Part shown: positions 44,753 to 54,309 of the stretch, piece after piece
Layout of the letters: the number at the start of each line of letters is the position of its first letter
Position numbering within the stretch: the stretch's first letter is position 1
Source: Parablautia muri
GTDB taxonomy: Bacteria; Bacillota; Clostridia; Lachnospirales; Lachnospiraceae
NCBI RefSeq assembly: GCF_009917485.1
Contig: NZ_QZDT01000002.1
Location: 185,336-249,335 of the forward strand
Direction of reading: 5' to 3'
DNA length: 64,000 nt
Program-made: the position numbers and the translations under genes
Notes under the pieces: model-generated
The model's input: only the letters and a program-made list of their open reading frames with translations
The model's database searches: none
What the model was told of the DNA's origin: nothing

Positions 44753-45439
44753 TTACTTCTCAACTTTTTCCTCCCAAAGGTACCCGATTCCCTGAATCGT
44801 ACGGATATAGTTCCCGCCCAGTTTCCGGCGAAGGCGGCTGATATTGACGGATAGTGTATTTTCTTCCACATAATTTCCATCCCCATCCCAGATGCGCTCT
44901 AAAATCTGTTCCTTTAAAAGCGCCTGCCCCTTGTTTTCCAAAAAATACTGCAGCAGACGAAACTCGGTCAGGCTAAGCTCCAGATCCTTACCGTTATTTG
45001 ATACCCGAAATGTCTTCGTATCCATCACAATACCACCGGATGAAAGTGAATGGTTGTCCTCCGGTCTAACTGCTTTTCTTTGCAGAATATTCTGCAGCCT
45101 GATTTTTAATACGGATATAGAAAACGGCTTCGTGATATAGTCGTCTGCCCCACCGGACAGTCCCATAATCTCGTCCGTCTCCATATCCCGCGCCGTAAGC
45201 ATCACAATAGCAGTCTCCGCCTCTGGGCCGGAGCGTCTGCGTATCTTCTTGCACCAGTCTATCCCATCCCCGTCCGGCAGATTTAAGTCCAATATAACAG
45301 CGTCCGGCTTCTCCTTCTTAAAATACAGCTCTCCCTCCTTCAGGGAATAAGCGCTTACCGTAGCATATCCCTCCTGCTTTAGCGCAAAGGATATGCCGCG
45401 GTTTAGGCCTGTGTCATCTTCTATAATCAGCACTTTCAT
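44753..45439 (-). CDS. OmpR/PhoB-family response regulator
   Basis: A 228-residue regulator. The receiver domain has acidic pocket IIEDDTG (6-12), phosphorylated Asp in AVILDLNLPDG (about 51), Thr in MLTARD and Lys in DYITKPFS. The winged-helix DNA-binding domain follows with LSLTEFRLLQYFLENKGQAL and VNISRLRRKLGGNYIRTIQG. GGGAG lies 6 bases before the ATG. The usual order regulator-kinase-ATPase-permease would be intact if the island at about 40.5-43.6 kb were removed, so it probably controls that exporter. Confidence 0.95.
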   Translation of the reverse strand: MKVLIIEDDTGLNRGISFALKQEGYATVSAYSLKEGELYFKKEKPDAVILDLNLPDGDGIDWCKKIRRRSGPEAETAIVMLTARDMETDEIMGLSGGADDYITKPFSISVLKIRLQNILQRKAVRPEDNHSLSSGGIVMDTKTFRVSNNGKDLELSLTEFRLLQYFLENKGQALLKEQILERIWDGDGNYVEENTLSVNISRLRRKLGGNYIRTIQGIGYLWEEKVEK

Positions 45440-45491
45440 TCCAATCTCCCACCAGAGCCTGTGCGTAAATTCCTTCCTCCCACTTGCTCAC

Positions 45492-46856
45492 TTAATTTTT
45501 GAAGCTGTGAATCGGCGCAGGAATCCTTCCCACCCTGTTTACAAATGCATCGCAGGAAAAAGAATTTACCGGCATAATGGGCGCATGTCCCAAAAGCCCT
45601 CCGAACTCTACTGTTTCCCCTACTCCTTTTCCAATGACAGGAATCACACGCACTGCGGTGGTTTTTTGGTTCACCATTCCTATGGCCATTTCATCTGCAA
45701 TGATACCGGCAATGGTGGTCTCCTTCGTCTCTCCCGGAATTGCAATCATATCAAGCCCTACGGAACATACGCAAGTCATTGCCTCTAACTTTTCCAAGGT
45801 AAGCGCTCCCGCCTCCACCGCGTCAATCATACCCTGATCCTCACTGACCGGAATAAACGCTCCGCTAAGGCCGCCCACATAGGAAGAAGCCATCACACCG
45901 CCTTTCTTTACCTGGTCGTTTAAAAGAGCAAGGGCCGCCGTAGTTCCCGGCGCACCTGCATATTCTAAACCAATCTCACACAAAATATCCGCCACACTGT
46001 CTCCAATTGCCGGAGTCGGCGCAAGCGATAGGTCTACGATTCCAAAGGGTACCCCTAGCCTCTCAGAGGCCTCCTGGGCTACCAGCTGTCCAACGCGGGT
46101 TACCTTAAAAGCCGTTTTCTTTATGGTCTCGCAAAGCACCTCAAAACTTTCCCCACGCACTTTGCTGATTGCATTTTTCACTACTCCCGGTCCGCTGACC
46201 CCTACATTGATAATCTTGTCAGCCTCCGTCACACCATGAAAAGCCCCTGCCATAAAGGGATTGTCATCCGGCGCATTACAAAAAACAACTAATTTCGCAC
46301 AGCCAAGGGAATCCTGCTGCTTGGTATGCTCGGCAGTTTCCTTGATGATTTTCCCCATGAGCCTTACTCCGTCCATATTGATTCCTGTCTTGGTAGAGCC
46401 AAGATTCACCGAGCTGCACACCCTCTCCGTACAGGATAAGGCCTGCGGAATCGACCGGATCAGAAGCTCATCCGCTTCTGTCATCCCCTTAGAAACCAGG
46501 GCGGAATAGCCGCCGATAAAATTAACGCCCACCCGGTGGGCCACGCTGTCCAGGGTTTGGGCAATCGATACAAAGTCCTTGGCCGCCTTACAGGCTGCCC
46601 CTCCTACTAATCCAATGGGCGTTACGGAAATTCTTTTATTGACAATGGGAATCCCAAACTCTCCGGAAATCTCCTCACCGACTTTAACCAGATGCTTTGC
46701 AGCCTCATATATTTTGTTGTAAATCTTTTCATTTAATTTGTCTAAATCCGAATCTATACAATCAAGCAGATTGATCCCAAGGGTTATGGTGCGAACATCT
46801 AAATTTTCCTTGGTAATCATTTCGTTGGTTTCAACTACCTCAAATAAATTAATCAT
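45492..46856 (-). CDS. PFL family protein (UPF0210/DUF711)
   Basis: A 454-residue cytoplasmic protein of the UPF0210 family, related in fold to pyruvate formate-lyase but with no glycyl-radical activation motif that I can see. Segments typical of the family include [44 protein letters not shown] and a C-terminal [13 protein letters not shown]. Its role is not established. The gene normally follows a small ACT-domain gene, as here, and the two are presumed to work together. Confidence 0.93.
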   Translation of the reverse strand: MINLFEVVETNEMITKENLDVRTITLGINLLDCIDSDLDKLNEKIYNKIYEAAKHLVKVGEEISGEFGIPIVNKRISVTPIGLVGGAACKAAKDFVSIAQTLDSVAHRVGVNFIGGYSALVSKGMTEADELLIRSIPQALSCTERVCSSVNLGSTKTGINMDGVRLMGKIIKETAEHTKQQDSLGCAKLVVFCNAPDDNPFMAGAFHGVTEADKIINVGVSGPGVVKNAISKVRGESFEVLCETIKKTAFKVTRVGQLVAQEASERLGVPFGIVDLSLAPTPAIGDSVADILCEIGLEYAGAPGTTAALALLNDQVKKGGVMASSYVGGLSGAFIPVSEDQGMIDAVEAGALTLEKLEAMTCVCSVGLDMIAIPGETKETTIAGIIADEMAIGMVNQKTTAVRVIPVIGKGVGETVEFGGLLGHAPIMPVNSFSCDAFVNRVGRIPAPIHSFKN

Positions 46857-47049
46857 ATTTCATCCCCCTGCATACAATAGGCAAAGCCTATTGTCATGTA
46901 TCGCAAGCATAGCTTTCGGTGATGCGTTATTAGAAAGTTTGGAAGTTTACTTCCAAACTTATACCCCTTGCATACCAAAAGCTATACGAAAGTTTGTCCG
47001 CTTCTTCTTTACAAGCCAAATAGTTTGAGAAAACTATGACCTATAAAGC
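46857..47049. repeat. Palindromic intergenic repeats, family B copy 2
   Basis: Three hairpins lie between the ACT and PFL genes: ACAATAGGC/GCCTATTGT (near 46874-46894), a weaker CGCA/TGCG stem, and AAGTTTGGAAG/CTTCCAAACTT (46935-46960). The part 46935-46990 matches the spacer before trmB at 57530-57614, though the blocks are in a different order. Confidence 0.6.
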
Positions 47050-47322
47050 TTAAATCCGGTGCATTTTATCAAATATTTCTTCCCTCTGACACTTGATATC
47101 CACCCCAATTTCTTCTCCCAGCCGGTGAAGCTCATCCGCCATTTCCCCGAAATGCTTTTCCATACGGTTCGTATCAACAATCATCATCATATTAAAATAT
47201 TCCTGGACGATGGTCTGAGAAATATCCAGAATATTGATTTTATTGTCCGCAAGGTATGTACAGACCTTTGCAATAATCCCAACCGTATCCTTACCTACCA
47301 CTGTAATAATTGTTCTGTTCAT
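47050..47322 (-). CDS. ACT domain protein (UPF0237)
   Basis: A 90-residue single ACT domain: IITVVGKDTVGIIAKVCTYL at the start, then NILDISQTIVQEYFNMMMIV. The family resembles GcvR-type ligand sensors, and the ligand is unknown. The ATG at 47322 has GGGGAG 6 bases upstream, giving the usual family length; the open frame to 47370 is not needed. It is paired with the PFL gene downstream despite the 193-base repeat-filled spacer. Confidence 0.93.
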   Translation of the reverse strand: MNRTIITVVGKDTVGIIAKVCTYLADNKINILDISQTIVQEYFNMMMIVDTNRMEKHFGEMADELHRLGEEIGVDIKCQREEIFDKMHRI

Positions 47323-47426
47323 CTTAGTCTCCCCTTCTTGCAGGCGCCATTCAGTTTTCAGTGCAGACACAAATCTTTGACGCCTTAGAGTTTCTTAATG
47401 TTTTCTTCGTACTATGCATAAACACG

Positions 47427-48251
47427 CTATGCTATATGTATCACCGCAGAAGGCTCGCTTCTTGCCGCCACATACATAGGAAAATCCGATGGTTTGATTT
47501 CCGGATGCGGTCCTTCCTTTTCGCCCATGCAGGCCATAGTCACTTCCACCCGCACAGCCTCATAAGCCAATTCCGGTAAATTATTTTCCTTGCTCAAATG
47601 CCCCAGCACCACCGCCTGAAGCTTCTCATGCAAAAGGTCGCACAAAAGCTGCCCGGCCCTTTCATTGGACAAATGGCCCCTGTCTCCTAAAATACGCTGC
47701 TTTAGATAATAGGGATAAGGGCCCACCTGCAGCATATTTACGTCATGATTTGCCTCCAAAAGCAAGGCATCCATCCCTTTTAAGGATTCCACCGTATAAT
47801 CATTATAGTTGCCAAGATCCGTGACAATTCCTACTCTTTTCCTTCCATGGGAAATCCGGTAAGCTACCGGCTCCGCCGCATCATGGGATATTCTCATAGG
47901 ATTGCAGGACAAATCCTTAATGATAATCTTCTCATCCGCCTTTATGGGACAAAATAATTCCTCTGGTATCTTTCCTACGGAAGTACACTTTTTAATCGCT
48001 TCGATGGTCCCTTTGGTGGCATAAACCGGCACTTCATATTTCCGCCCAAGCACCCCAAGGCCGGCTATATGGTCCGCATGCTCATGGGTGATCAGGATTC
48101 CGTCAATATCCCTCATGGTAAGGCCAAGTTCTCTAAGACCTGCTTCTGTTCTCTTTCCGCTGATTCCTACATCTACCAGCAGATGGGTGGCATCTGAACC
48201 TACATAAATACAATTTCCACTGCTGCCGCTGGCAATACTACAAATCCTCAT
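47427..48251 (-). CDS. walJ: MBL-fold hydrolase, WalJ/YycJ family
   Basis: A 274-residue metallo-beta-lactamase-fold protein. CSIASGSSGNCIYVGSD begins it, the metal motif is ITHEHADHIAGL (about 55-66), with GIVTDLGNY and the late motif AVVLGHLSKENNLPEL. In Firmicutes WalJ is a presumed exonuclease or hydrolase linked to the WalRK envelope-stress and division system. No walRK genes lie here. A segment of the C-terminus, VAARSEPSAVIHIA, is variable. Position just after the FtsA-like gene matches other Lachnospiraceae as I remember them. Confidence 0.9.
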   Translation of the reverse strand: MRICSIASGSSGNCIYVGSDATHLLVDVGISGKRTEAGLRELGLTMRDIDGILITHEHADHIAGLGVLGRKYEVPVYATKGTIEAIKKCTSVGKIPEELFCPIKADEKIIIKDLSCNPMRISHDAAEPVAYRISHGRKRVGIVTDLGNYNDYTVESLKGMDALLLEANHDVNMLQVGPYPYYLKQRILGDRGHLSNERAGQLLCDLLHEKLQAVVLGHLSKENNLPELAYEAVRVEVTMACMGEKEGPHPEIKPSDFPMYVAARSEPSAVIHIA

Positions 48252-48344
48252 TACGTATCTTCAAGTTTCCTTTCTATCATTGTTCGAGCCAAAACCTATT
48301 TAAAAATTCTTCCTAGCATCCAGCAAATACGCCACGCCTTTTGT

Positions 48345-50444
48345 CTATGACCTCCAGTATACTTCCAGCACATCCCCCGAATGCAGTGGCTCCATATATT
48401 GCGCCGAACGCCCGTTTAACGTAGTAACAATACTTTTTCCCCTGGGCCTTGACAAGTCAAAATCAATTGCCTCAAACACATCCACATAAATATATTCATT
48501 TTTACCGTTTAAGGCAATTGGCTTTCCATTTACCATCAGTTCAATCGTAATTTCCTTTTTCTCCGGAGCAGACTTCTCGGCGGCTTTTGCTTGTTCATCC
48601 ATTCCTGACTGCCCATCACCGCGCTCCTCGCTCTCTCCATTGTCCGTATCCGTTTCTTTTTCCTGCCACAAATCCAGAGCAGTAGGCAAAGTCTCCAAGG
48701 TCCAAAGCACAGAAAAATTTTCATAAACCGGCGTTTCTCTGTCCGCAAGCCTGTTATTCACATACAGATTCATATGGGGATCAAGCACCACATCCATAAA
48801 CTCTATAATTTGCCCCACCGTATAATAATTCAGGATTGTAATCTCGTCTCCTTCCTGAATCTCATAATAATTGGATTGAAGGCTGCCGTTCACACTGGCA
48901 AACCTGGGAACAATAACCCTTTTCTCATTCACATATATACTAAGACTTTCAGAGGTTTCAGGCAACGCGCTAAGCATAAGATGCCCTTCCTCCCCGGCTG
49001 TAGACTCTACTACCTTAATCACATCATTTGCATGGATTGGCGTATAGATGTCCGCCATCTCACCGTTAACCGTAATAACCGCTGCTTCTCCAAGCTGTCC
49101 CCTTGCCATACGGTGCTTTCCATTTACCGTAAAATTAAGCGCCTTTCCTCTCTTAGGGAACAGACCGTCATTGGGAAACTGCACCTGCAAGGCCGCATCT
49201 CCCACACTAAGCCGGTTATTGTCATATATTTTAATTCTGCTTCCATTAAAGCTTACAAAAATGAAATTATTACTTTGCTCATAAAAGTTCAGGCAGATTC
49301 CAATGGGCGTAACCAAAACGCTATCCTTTTTAACATCCTCCTCGAAAACAATTTGCTGCATAACTTCTTCTCCCCGAAGCGCCACACGCTCTTTCGCAAT
49401 CCCAAGCTTTTCGGCAACTGCTTCCGTATAGCCCGGCATCTTTCCGCCTCCACCTACCACAAACACCGCACTGACTGCTTTATCTCCGTTTAGCTCCTTT
49501 ATTTTTTCCGCCGCCTGGGTTGCCATTTCATCTATGATAGGCGCGGTTACTTCCTTAATCTCCTTGCTGCTGACGGTCTGGGGCAAAAGCATGACATCCG
49601 TATAAGAAATCATTTCCATTTCCCCGGCATCACGTTTAATCTGTTCCGCGGTAGCAAAATCCACAAGGCAATGTCTGGCAATGGATTCCGTAAGCACATC
49701 CCCTGCTATAGGAATCATACCGTAGGCTAAAATGCACCCGTCATTTGTGATAGAAATATCGGAGGTTCCCGCTCCAACATCTAAAAGAGCAATATTCAGC
49801 ATCCTGAATCGTTCCGGTATTGCAAGTTGAATCGCCGCAATGGGCTCCAGCGTAAGGCTGCTCACAGAAAGTCCGGCTATTTCTACCGCCTTATATAGCC
49901 CGTCCACAACATCATCTGGCAAGAAGGTGGCAATCAGGTCAAGACCGATGGTCCTTGCCTTATGTCCCTCCAAATTACCCATAAGGTATCCGTTCAAATA
50001 ATATCTAACCACCGAATACCCTACACAATAAAATTTAAAATCACTTTCCTCATTTTGCTCAATAAATTCCTGATATGCTTGCTCGATTCCGGCAGAAATC
50101 AGGCCGTAAATGTCCTCCTGCCGTACCTCCTGATCTCCTGTGAAAGGATACTCCACATGGGTTGTCACTGTCCGAAGGACACGGCCTGCGGCTGCAATGC
50201 AGACTTCCGATAAAGGCCGCCCGACTACGCTTTCCAGCTGCGACTTTACATCTGCAATTGTCTCCCCCACCCTGTGGATGTCATGAATCTGTCCGTCCAA
50301 CATGGATCTGGTATCATGCTCTTTCACCCGATGGGCAATTACTACAAACTGGTTTCCGGTTTTGTAGCCGACAGTTCCCACAATGCTTCTGGTTCCAATA
50401 TCCAGCCCGAATACCAGTTGTCCTGCATACCTTTTACTATCCAT
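48345..50444 (-). CDS. FtsA/PilM-like actin-fold ATPase with long C-terminal extension
   Basis: A 699-residue protein. Residues 1-350 are an FtsA-type actin fold: LVFGLDIGTRSIVGTVGYKT (phosphate 1), LLDVGAGTSDISITNDG (phosphate 2) and VFVVGGGGKMPGYTEAVA (adenosine). The remaining half has no match I recognise: beta-rich stretches (IKIYDNNRLSVGDAALQV), an acidic linker near 590-620 and a final domain (IELMVNGKPIALNGK) that looks like a small beta-grasp. FtsA is normally about 420 residues, and the amphipathic membrane tail of FtsA is absent. The gene overlaps coaE by 8 bases. A role in division or envelope assembly is inferred only from the fold. Confidence 0.85.
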   Translation of the reverse strand: MDSKRYAGQLVFGLDIGTRSIVGTVGYKTGNQFVVIAHRVKEHDTRSMLDGQIHDIHRVGETIADVKSQLESVVGRPLSEVCIAAAGRVLRTVTTHVEYPFTGDQEVRQEDIYGLISAGIEQAYQEFIEQNEESDFKFYCVGYSVVRYYLNGYLMGNLEGHKARTIGLDLIATFLPDDVVDGLYKAVEIAGLSVSSLTLEPIAAIQLAIPERFRMLNIALLDVGAGTSDISITNDGCILAYGMIPIAGDVLTESIARHCLVDFATAEQIKRDAGEMEMISYTDVMLLPQTVSSKEIKEVTAPIIDEMATQAAEKIKELNGDKAVSAVFVVGGGGKMPGYTEAVAEKLGIAKERVALRGEEVMQQIVFEEDVKKDSVLVTPIGICLNFYEQSNNFIFVSFNGSRIKIYDNNRLSVGDAALQVQFPNDGLFPKRGKALNFTVNGKHRMARGQLGEAAVITVNGEMADIYTPIHANDVIKVVESTAGEEGHLMLSALPETSESLSIYVNEKRVIVPRFASVNGSLQSNYYEIQEGDEITILNYYTVGQIIEFMDVVLDPHMNLYVNNRLADRETPVYENFSVLWTLETLPTALDLWQEKETDTDNGESEERGDGQSGMDEQAKAAEKSAPEKKEITIELMVNGKPIALNGKNEYIYVDVFEAIDFDLSRPRGKSIVTTLNGRSAQYMEPLHSGDVLEVYWRS

Positions 50445-51039
50445 ACAGATATTCCCCCAATTTCTTGTCTACCTGCTTATAAGCAACCGCCAATTCTCCA
50501 CTGTTATCAATCACAACCTTACAATGTTTCTTAAATTCCTCCTCGGAAAGCTGGGATTTCATAATAGAAGTCACCTTTTCATCCGAGTAATTTCTGGCGC
50601 CTATAAGGCGGCGGCGCCTAACATTCTCTAATGCATAAATATACCACATTTCATCTACAATGTCCAAATATCCATTCTCAATCAAAAGAGCTGCTTCAAT
50701 AAAAAGAAAATCAAGCGCTCCCGCTTTTCTTTCCCTTTCCATTTCCTCTAAAATGAACTGCTTCACCGCTGGATGAATGATTTTATTTACTTCTTCCAAA
50801 AGCTTATCCGAACCGAAAATACGTACCGCCATCTTTTCTCTGTTGATAGTTCCATCCTCATTTAGGATATTCCCTGACAAAAGCTTTACCAGTTTTTTGT
50901 AACATAACTGCCCTGGCTCTTCCACCTTATGGGCCGCCTTATCCGCCAAAATCACCTTACAGTTATATTTTCCGGCTATATACTCAAGTACGGCTGTCTT
51001 TCCGGATCCCACTCCGCCTGTAATTCCAATTACTTTCAT
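50437..51039 (-). CDS. coaE: Dephospho-CoA kinase
   Basis: CoaE phosphorylates dephospho-CoA, the last step of coenzyme A synthesis. The P-loop is IGITGGVGSGKTAV at residues 3-16, with the family segment DKAAHKVEEPGQ and the lid region VRRRRLIGARNYSDEKV. GAGG lies 7 bases before the ATG at 51039; an ATG two codons earlier lies too close to the site. It is 200 residues long and follows polA, a common Firmicutes pair. Confidence 0.96.
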   Translation of the reverse strand: MKVIGITGGVGSGKTAVLEYIAGKYNCKVILADKAAHKVEEPGQLCYKKLVKLLSGNILNEDGTINREKMAVRIFGSDKLLEEVNKIIHPAVKQFILEEMERERKAGALDFLFIEAALLIENGYLDIVDEMWYIYALENVRRRRLIGARNYSDEKVTSIMKSQLSEEEFKKHCKVVIDNSGELAVAYKQVDKKLGEYLYG

Positions 51040-51122
51040 TTTCATTCCTCATGCTTCCAACAGCCCGCAGATTTTCTTTGCGAAACAGCTCCTGCTGTGA
51101 GCAGCTAGTTCTTTTTACACTA

Positions 51123-53750
51123 TTACTTGGCCTCGTACCAGTCATTTCCTTCATGCAGGTCAATTTCCAGACGTACCGCAAGCTGCGCCGCACGGCTCAT
51201 TTCTTCTTCCAATATCTGCCGTACTTTATCCGCTTCTTCTTTTTTCGTCTCAATTAAAAGCTCATCATGCACCTGTAAAATCAGCTTTGACGCTAACTTC
51301 TCCTCCTTAAGCCTCCGGTGAACCTTTATCATGGCAATTTTAATTACATCCGCCGCAGTTCCCTGTATAGGAGAGTTCATGGCAACTCTCTCCCCAAATG
51401 AACGCTGCATAAAATTGCTTGAACTAAGTTCCGGCACCGGCCTTCTCCTGCCAAACAAAGTGGTGACATACCCTTTTTCCTTGGCATCCTTCACTGCCTG
51501 GTCCAAAAAATTCTTTACACCGGGATAGGTGGCAAAGTATTTCTCTATATATTCTGCCGCTTCTTTCTTTGTAATACTTAAGCCCTGGCTCAGACCAAAA
51601 GAACTGATTCCATATACAATACCAAAATTAACTGCCTTGGCATTACGGCGCTGTAAATCTGTTACCTCGTCAAAAGGAATATGGAATACCTGTGAGGCCG
51701 TAATCCTGTGAATATCCGCATGCATTTTGTACGCATCAATCAGCTGTCCGTCCCCTGACATATGAGCCAGTATTCTAAGTTCAATCTGAGAATAATCCGC
51801 ATCCGTAAAAATGTATCCCTCTTTCGGTACGAACACCTTACGAATCTGCCTCCCCAGCTCCATCCGCATGGGAATGTTCTGTAAATTAGGATCTGTAGAG
51901 CTGATACGGCCTGTAGCGGTAATCGTTTGATTAAAGGTAGAATGAATCCGATTGTCCTCTCCTATAAAAGTATAAAGACCGTCCGCGTAAGTAGATTTTA
52001 ACTTTGCAAGTCCCCTGTATTCCAGTACATCCGCTACAATCATATGTTCAGGCGCCAGCTTCTCAAGCACGTCAGCTGCCGTAGAATACCCTGTTTTTGT
52101 CTTTTTCCCTCCTGGAAGCTTTAGCCTGTCAAACAAAATCTCTCCCAGCTGTTTCGGAGAATTGATATTAAATTCCGTCCCTGCTTCCTTATAAATCCTC
52201 TGCTCCAGCTCACTGATACGTCCAACCAAAGCCGCTCCATAGGCCTTAAGCTCCTCCGGTTTAACCAAAATGCCTTCCTGCTCCATATCATAAAGAACAT
52301 ACGTAAGCGGCATCTCTATCTCGTTCATGAGCGTAAGCATTCCTGCCTCCTCAAGCTTCTTTCGAAGCACCAAAGTCGCCTTAAGAGCCACATATGCCAG
52401 AAAGCAGGCATGCTGCGTAAATTCCTCCGGATGAGACGAAAGCGCCTCCATAAGCGATGCCTTTCCAAAGCGTTGGGCCCATTCCGGTATCATAAGCCCC
52501 AGATACTCATTCGCCACATCCGCAATCGTATAATCATTTTTTAGGGGATTCAGCAAATAAGCGGCTAAAATCACATCGAAAAATCGCTGTGTGTCATCGC
52601 ACATAATGTAGCGGTATGCGCTCTTAATATCTCCACAGCAAAGCCTGGTATGCAAGGCGGCCTCTGACATTTTTTCTGTCAGATAAGCCTCCGTCAAAAG
52701 ACCGCTGTTTTGCACAAAAAAACAACTGCCATCCGCAAATGCCAAAGCAATTCCTGCAAATCCGTCCTTTTTCAATATGGCAAATCCGACTTCCTCCTCC
52801 TCACAGGCTTTCTGAAAAATATCTTCAGCCTTTGCTAAATCATCTATTCTTTGAAAACCTGCCGTAATAGATTCATTGGAGATCCCCTTTTCAAAATGAG
52901 ACAATAAATTTTTAAATTCCAGCTTCTTAAAAGCTACATATGCCTCTTCCGTGTAAAAATCATGAACTCTTGCTTCTTCAAAAGAAAAATCAAACGGGCT
53001 GTCCACATTGATTGTAGCCAGAGTTTTACTTAAATACGCTAATTCCTTATTCGTTATAAGAGATTCCCGGACAGATTTTTTCCCCACTTCGTCCACATGG
53101 GCATAAAGATTCTCAAGGGAGCCGAATTGAACCATCAGTTCTGTTGCCGTCTTCTCACCTACCTTAGGAACACCGGGAATATTGTCAGCCGTATCCCCCA
53201 TCAGCGCTTTCAGCTCAATAAATGCGGTGGGATTAACCTGATATTTTGCCTCCACATCCGCCGCATAATAATCCTCAATCTCTGTCTTTCCTCCCTTAGT
53301 CTTTGGTATTCTGACCTTAATTACATCAGTGGCAACCTGTAATAAATCCCGGTCTCCAGACACAAGCGAAACCTCCATCCCTTCCTTCTGTGCCCTTTTT
53401 GCTATAGTTCCAAGAATGTCATCCGCCTCTAATCCGGCCTTTTCCATCATTTTAACGCCCATAGCCGCAAGCGTCTCCTTAAGAACCGGCACCTGCTCCC
53501 TAAGCTCCTGCGGCATAGGTTTCCTGGTACCTTTATATTCATTATATAGTTCATGCCGGAAGGTAGGCGCTTTCACATCAAAGGCCACCGTCAGATAATC
53601 CGGCTTCTCTTCTTCCAAAATTTTCAACAAAATATTTAAAAAACCATATATGGCATTGGTATGAAGCCCTGCGCTGTTTGTAAGGTCAGGCACCCCGTAA
53701 AATGCCCTGTTTAATATGCTGTGTCCATCTATCAAAACAAGTTTTTCCAT
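51123..53750 (-). CDS. polA: DNA polymerase I
   Basis: An 875-residue family A polymerase. The 5'-3' nuclease domain spans about 1-290 (LIDGHSILNRAFYG, SGDRDLLQVA, GDTADNIPGVPKVGEKTA). The middle region holds VGFAILKKDGFAGIALAFAD where an active proofreading domain would have Asp-x-Glu, so the 3'-5' exonuclease is probably dead, as in Bacillus. The polymerase domain has motif A DADYSQIELRILAHMSGD, motif B RRNAKAVNFGIVYGISSFG and motif C LQVHDELLIE. GGAGG precedes the ATG by 4-5 bases. It serves in repair and Okazaki-fragment maturation. Confidence 0.97.
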   Translation of the reverse strand: MEKLVLIDGHSILNRAFYGVPDLTNSAGLHTNAIYGFLNILLKILEEEKPDYLTVAFDVKAPTFRHELYNEYKGTRKPMPQELREQVPVLKETLAAMGVKMMEKAGLEADDILGTIAKRAQKEGMEVSLVSGDRDLLQVATDVIKVRIPKTKGGKTEIEDYYAADVEAKYQVNPTAFIELKALMGDTADNIPGVPKVGEKTATELMVQFGSLENLYAHVDEVGKKSVRESLITNKELAYLSKTLATINVDSPFDFSFEEARVHDFYTEEAYVAFKKLEFKNLLSHFEKGISNESITAGFQRIDDLAKAEDIFQKACEEEEVGFAILKKDGFAGIALAFADGSCFFVQNSGLLTEAYLTEKMSEAALHTRLCCGDIKSAYRYIMCDDTQRFFDVILAAYLLNPLKNDYTIADVANEYLGLMIPEWAQRFGKASLMEALSSHPEEFTQHACFLAYVALKATLVLRKKLEEAGMLTLMNEIEMPLTYVLYDMEQEGILVKPEELKAYGAALVGRISELEQRIYKEAGTEFNINSPKQLGEILFDRLKLPGGKKTKTGYSTAADVLEKLAPEHMIVADVLEYRGLAKLKSTYADGLYTFIGEDNRIHSTFNQTITATGRISSTDPNLQNIPMRMELGRQIRKVFVPKEGYIFTDADYSQIELRILAHMSGDGQLIDAYKMHADIHRITASQVFHIPFDEVTDLQRRNAKAVNFGIVYGISSFGLSQGLSITKKEAAEYIEKYFATYPGVKNFLDQAVKDAKEKGYVTTLFGRRRPVPELSSSNFMQRSFGERVAMNSPIQGTAADVIKIAMIKVHRRLKEEKLASKLILQVHDELLIETKKEEADKVRQILEEEMSRAAQLAVRLEIDLHEGNDWYEAK

Positions 53751-53806
53751 GCTTCCTCCAAATCAATCTCAAACAACAGATACACTCTCCACTCCATATC
53801 CCTATG

Positions 53807-54130
53807 CTACAAAACAAGCAAAAGTGCCACAAGACCAATCGCTGCTATAACCACCAGACCTTCCAGTATATACAAAAGCCCCTGCATACCTTCCCGCCGC
53901 TTTAAGCTATGGGCTGCCTCCTCAAGCCTGACTTTTAATTCGTTTTGGAGGTCAAATACATTACCTGCTTCCAGCCTTGCCAGCCCTTCCAACACAAGAA
54001 ACTGGATGGAAAGCTCCTCCATGCATTCTTCACAATTATCCACATGCTCCATAAAATCCCGCAAATCTTCTGTGTCTAAATCATCTGCAAGAAAAGCGGG
54101 AATCATATTCTCTATTTCTTTACATACCAT
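53807..54130 (-). CDS. Zinc-finger (zf-HC2-like) membrane protein
   Basis: A 107-residue protein with an N-terminal anti-sigma-type zinc finger (Cys3, then HVDNCEECMEEL near 29-40 giving the His-x3-Cys-x2-Cys set), a helical middle and one membrane segment at the C-terminus (about 86-106). That plan matches ZAS-type anti-sigma factors or their relatives. No sigma factor gene lies next to it: polA is downstream and nagB upstream. It is 56 bases from polA and may share its transcript. Confidence 0.8.
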   Translation of the reverse strand: MVCKEIENMIPAFLADDLDTEDLRDFMEHVDNCEECMEELSIQFLVLEGLARLEAGNVFDLQNELKVRLEEAAHSLKRREGMQGLLYILEGLVVIAAIGLVALLLVL

Positions 54131-54219
54131 GACAGTCCCTCACTGTAATGCCTTTTCCTGCCCACCTTAATAAATATACACTAAAAATAAACCAAAGTAA
54201 ACACCAACAAAAAGTAACG

Positions 54220-54301
54220 AAAAAGGACTGCTATCAAATGCGGCACAATTGTAATATCCCATCCTATTACATGGTACCATCATTTCGTAACAGTCCTTTT
54301 T
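54220..54301 (-). terminator. Long imperfect hairpin after nagB
   Basis: The outer arms AAAAAGGACTG / CAGTCCTTTTT (11 bases) enclose further paired blocks: AAATG/CATTT, GGTAC/GTGCC and TGTAATA/TATTACA around an eight-base loop. The T-run lets it terminate on either strand. At 82 bases it is much longer than a normal terminator and could be a miniature inverted-repeat element that serves as one. Confidence 0.75.
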
Positions 54302-54309
54302 ATGAAATC

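Noticed and set aside
36779..45439. Calling the exporter and two-component system a BceRS-BceAB bacitracin module
   Set aside because: The permease looks like a double-FtsX MacB-like protein rather than the ten-segment BceB with a single large loop, so only a general Bce-like logic is claimed.
48774..49493. 239-residue plus-strand frame opposite the FtsA-like gene
   Set aside because: It lies entirely opposite a clearly conserved gene, has no start signal and no recognisable motif.
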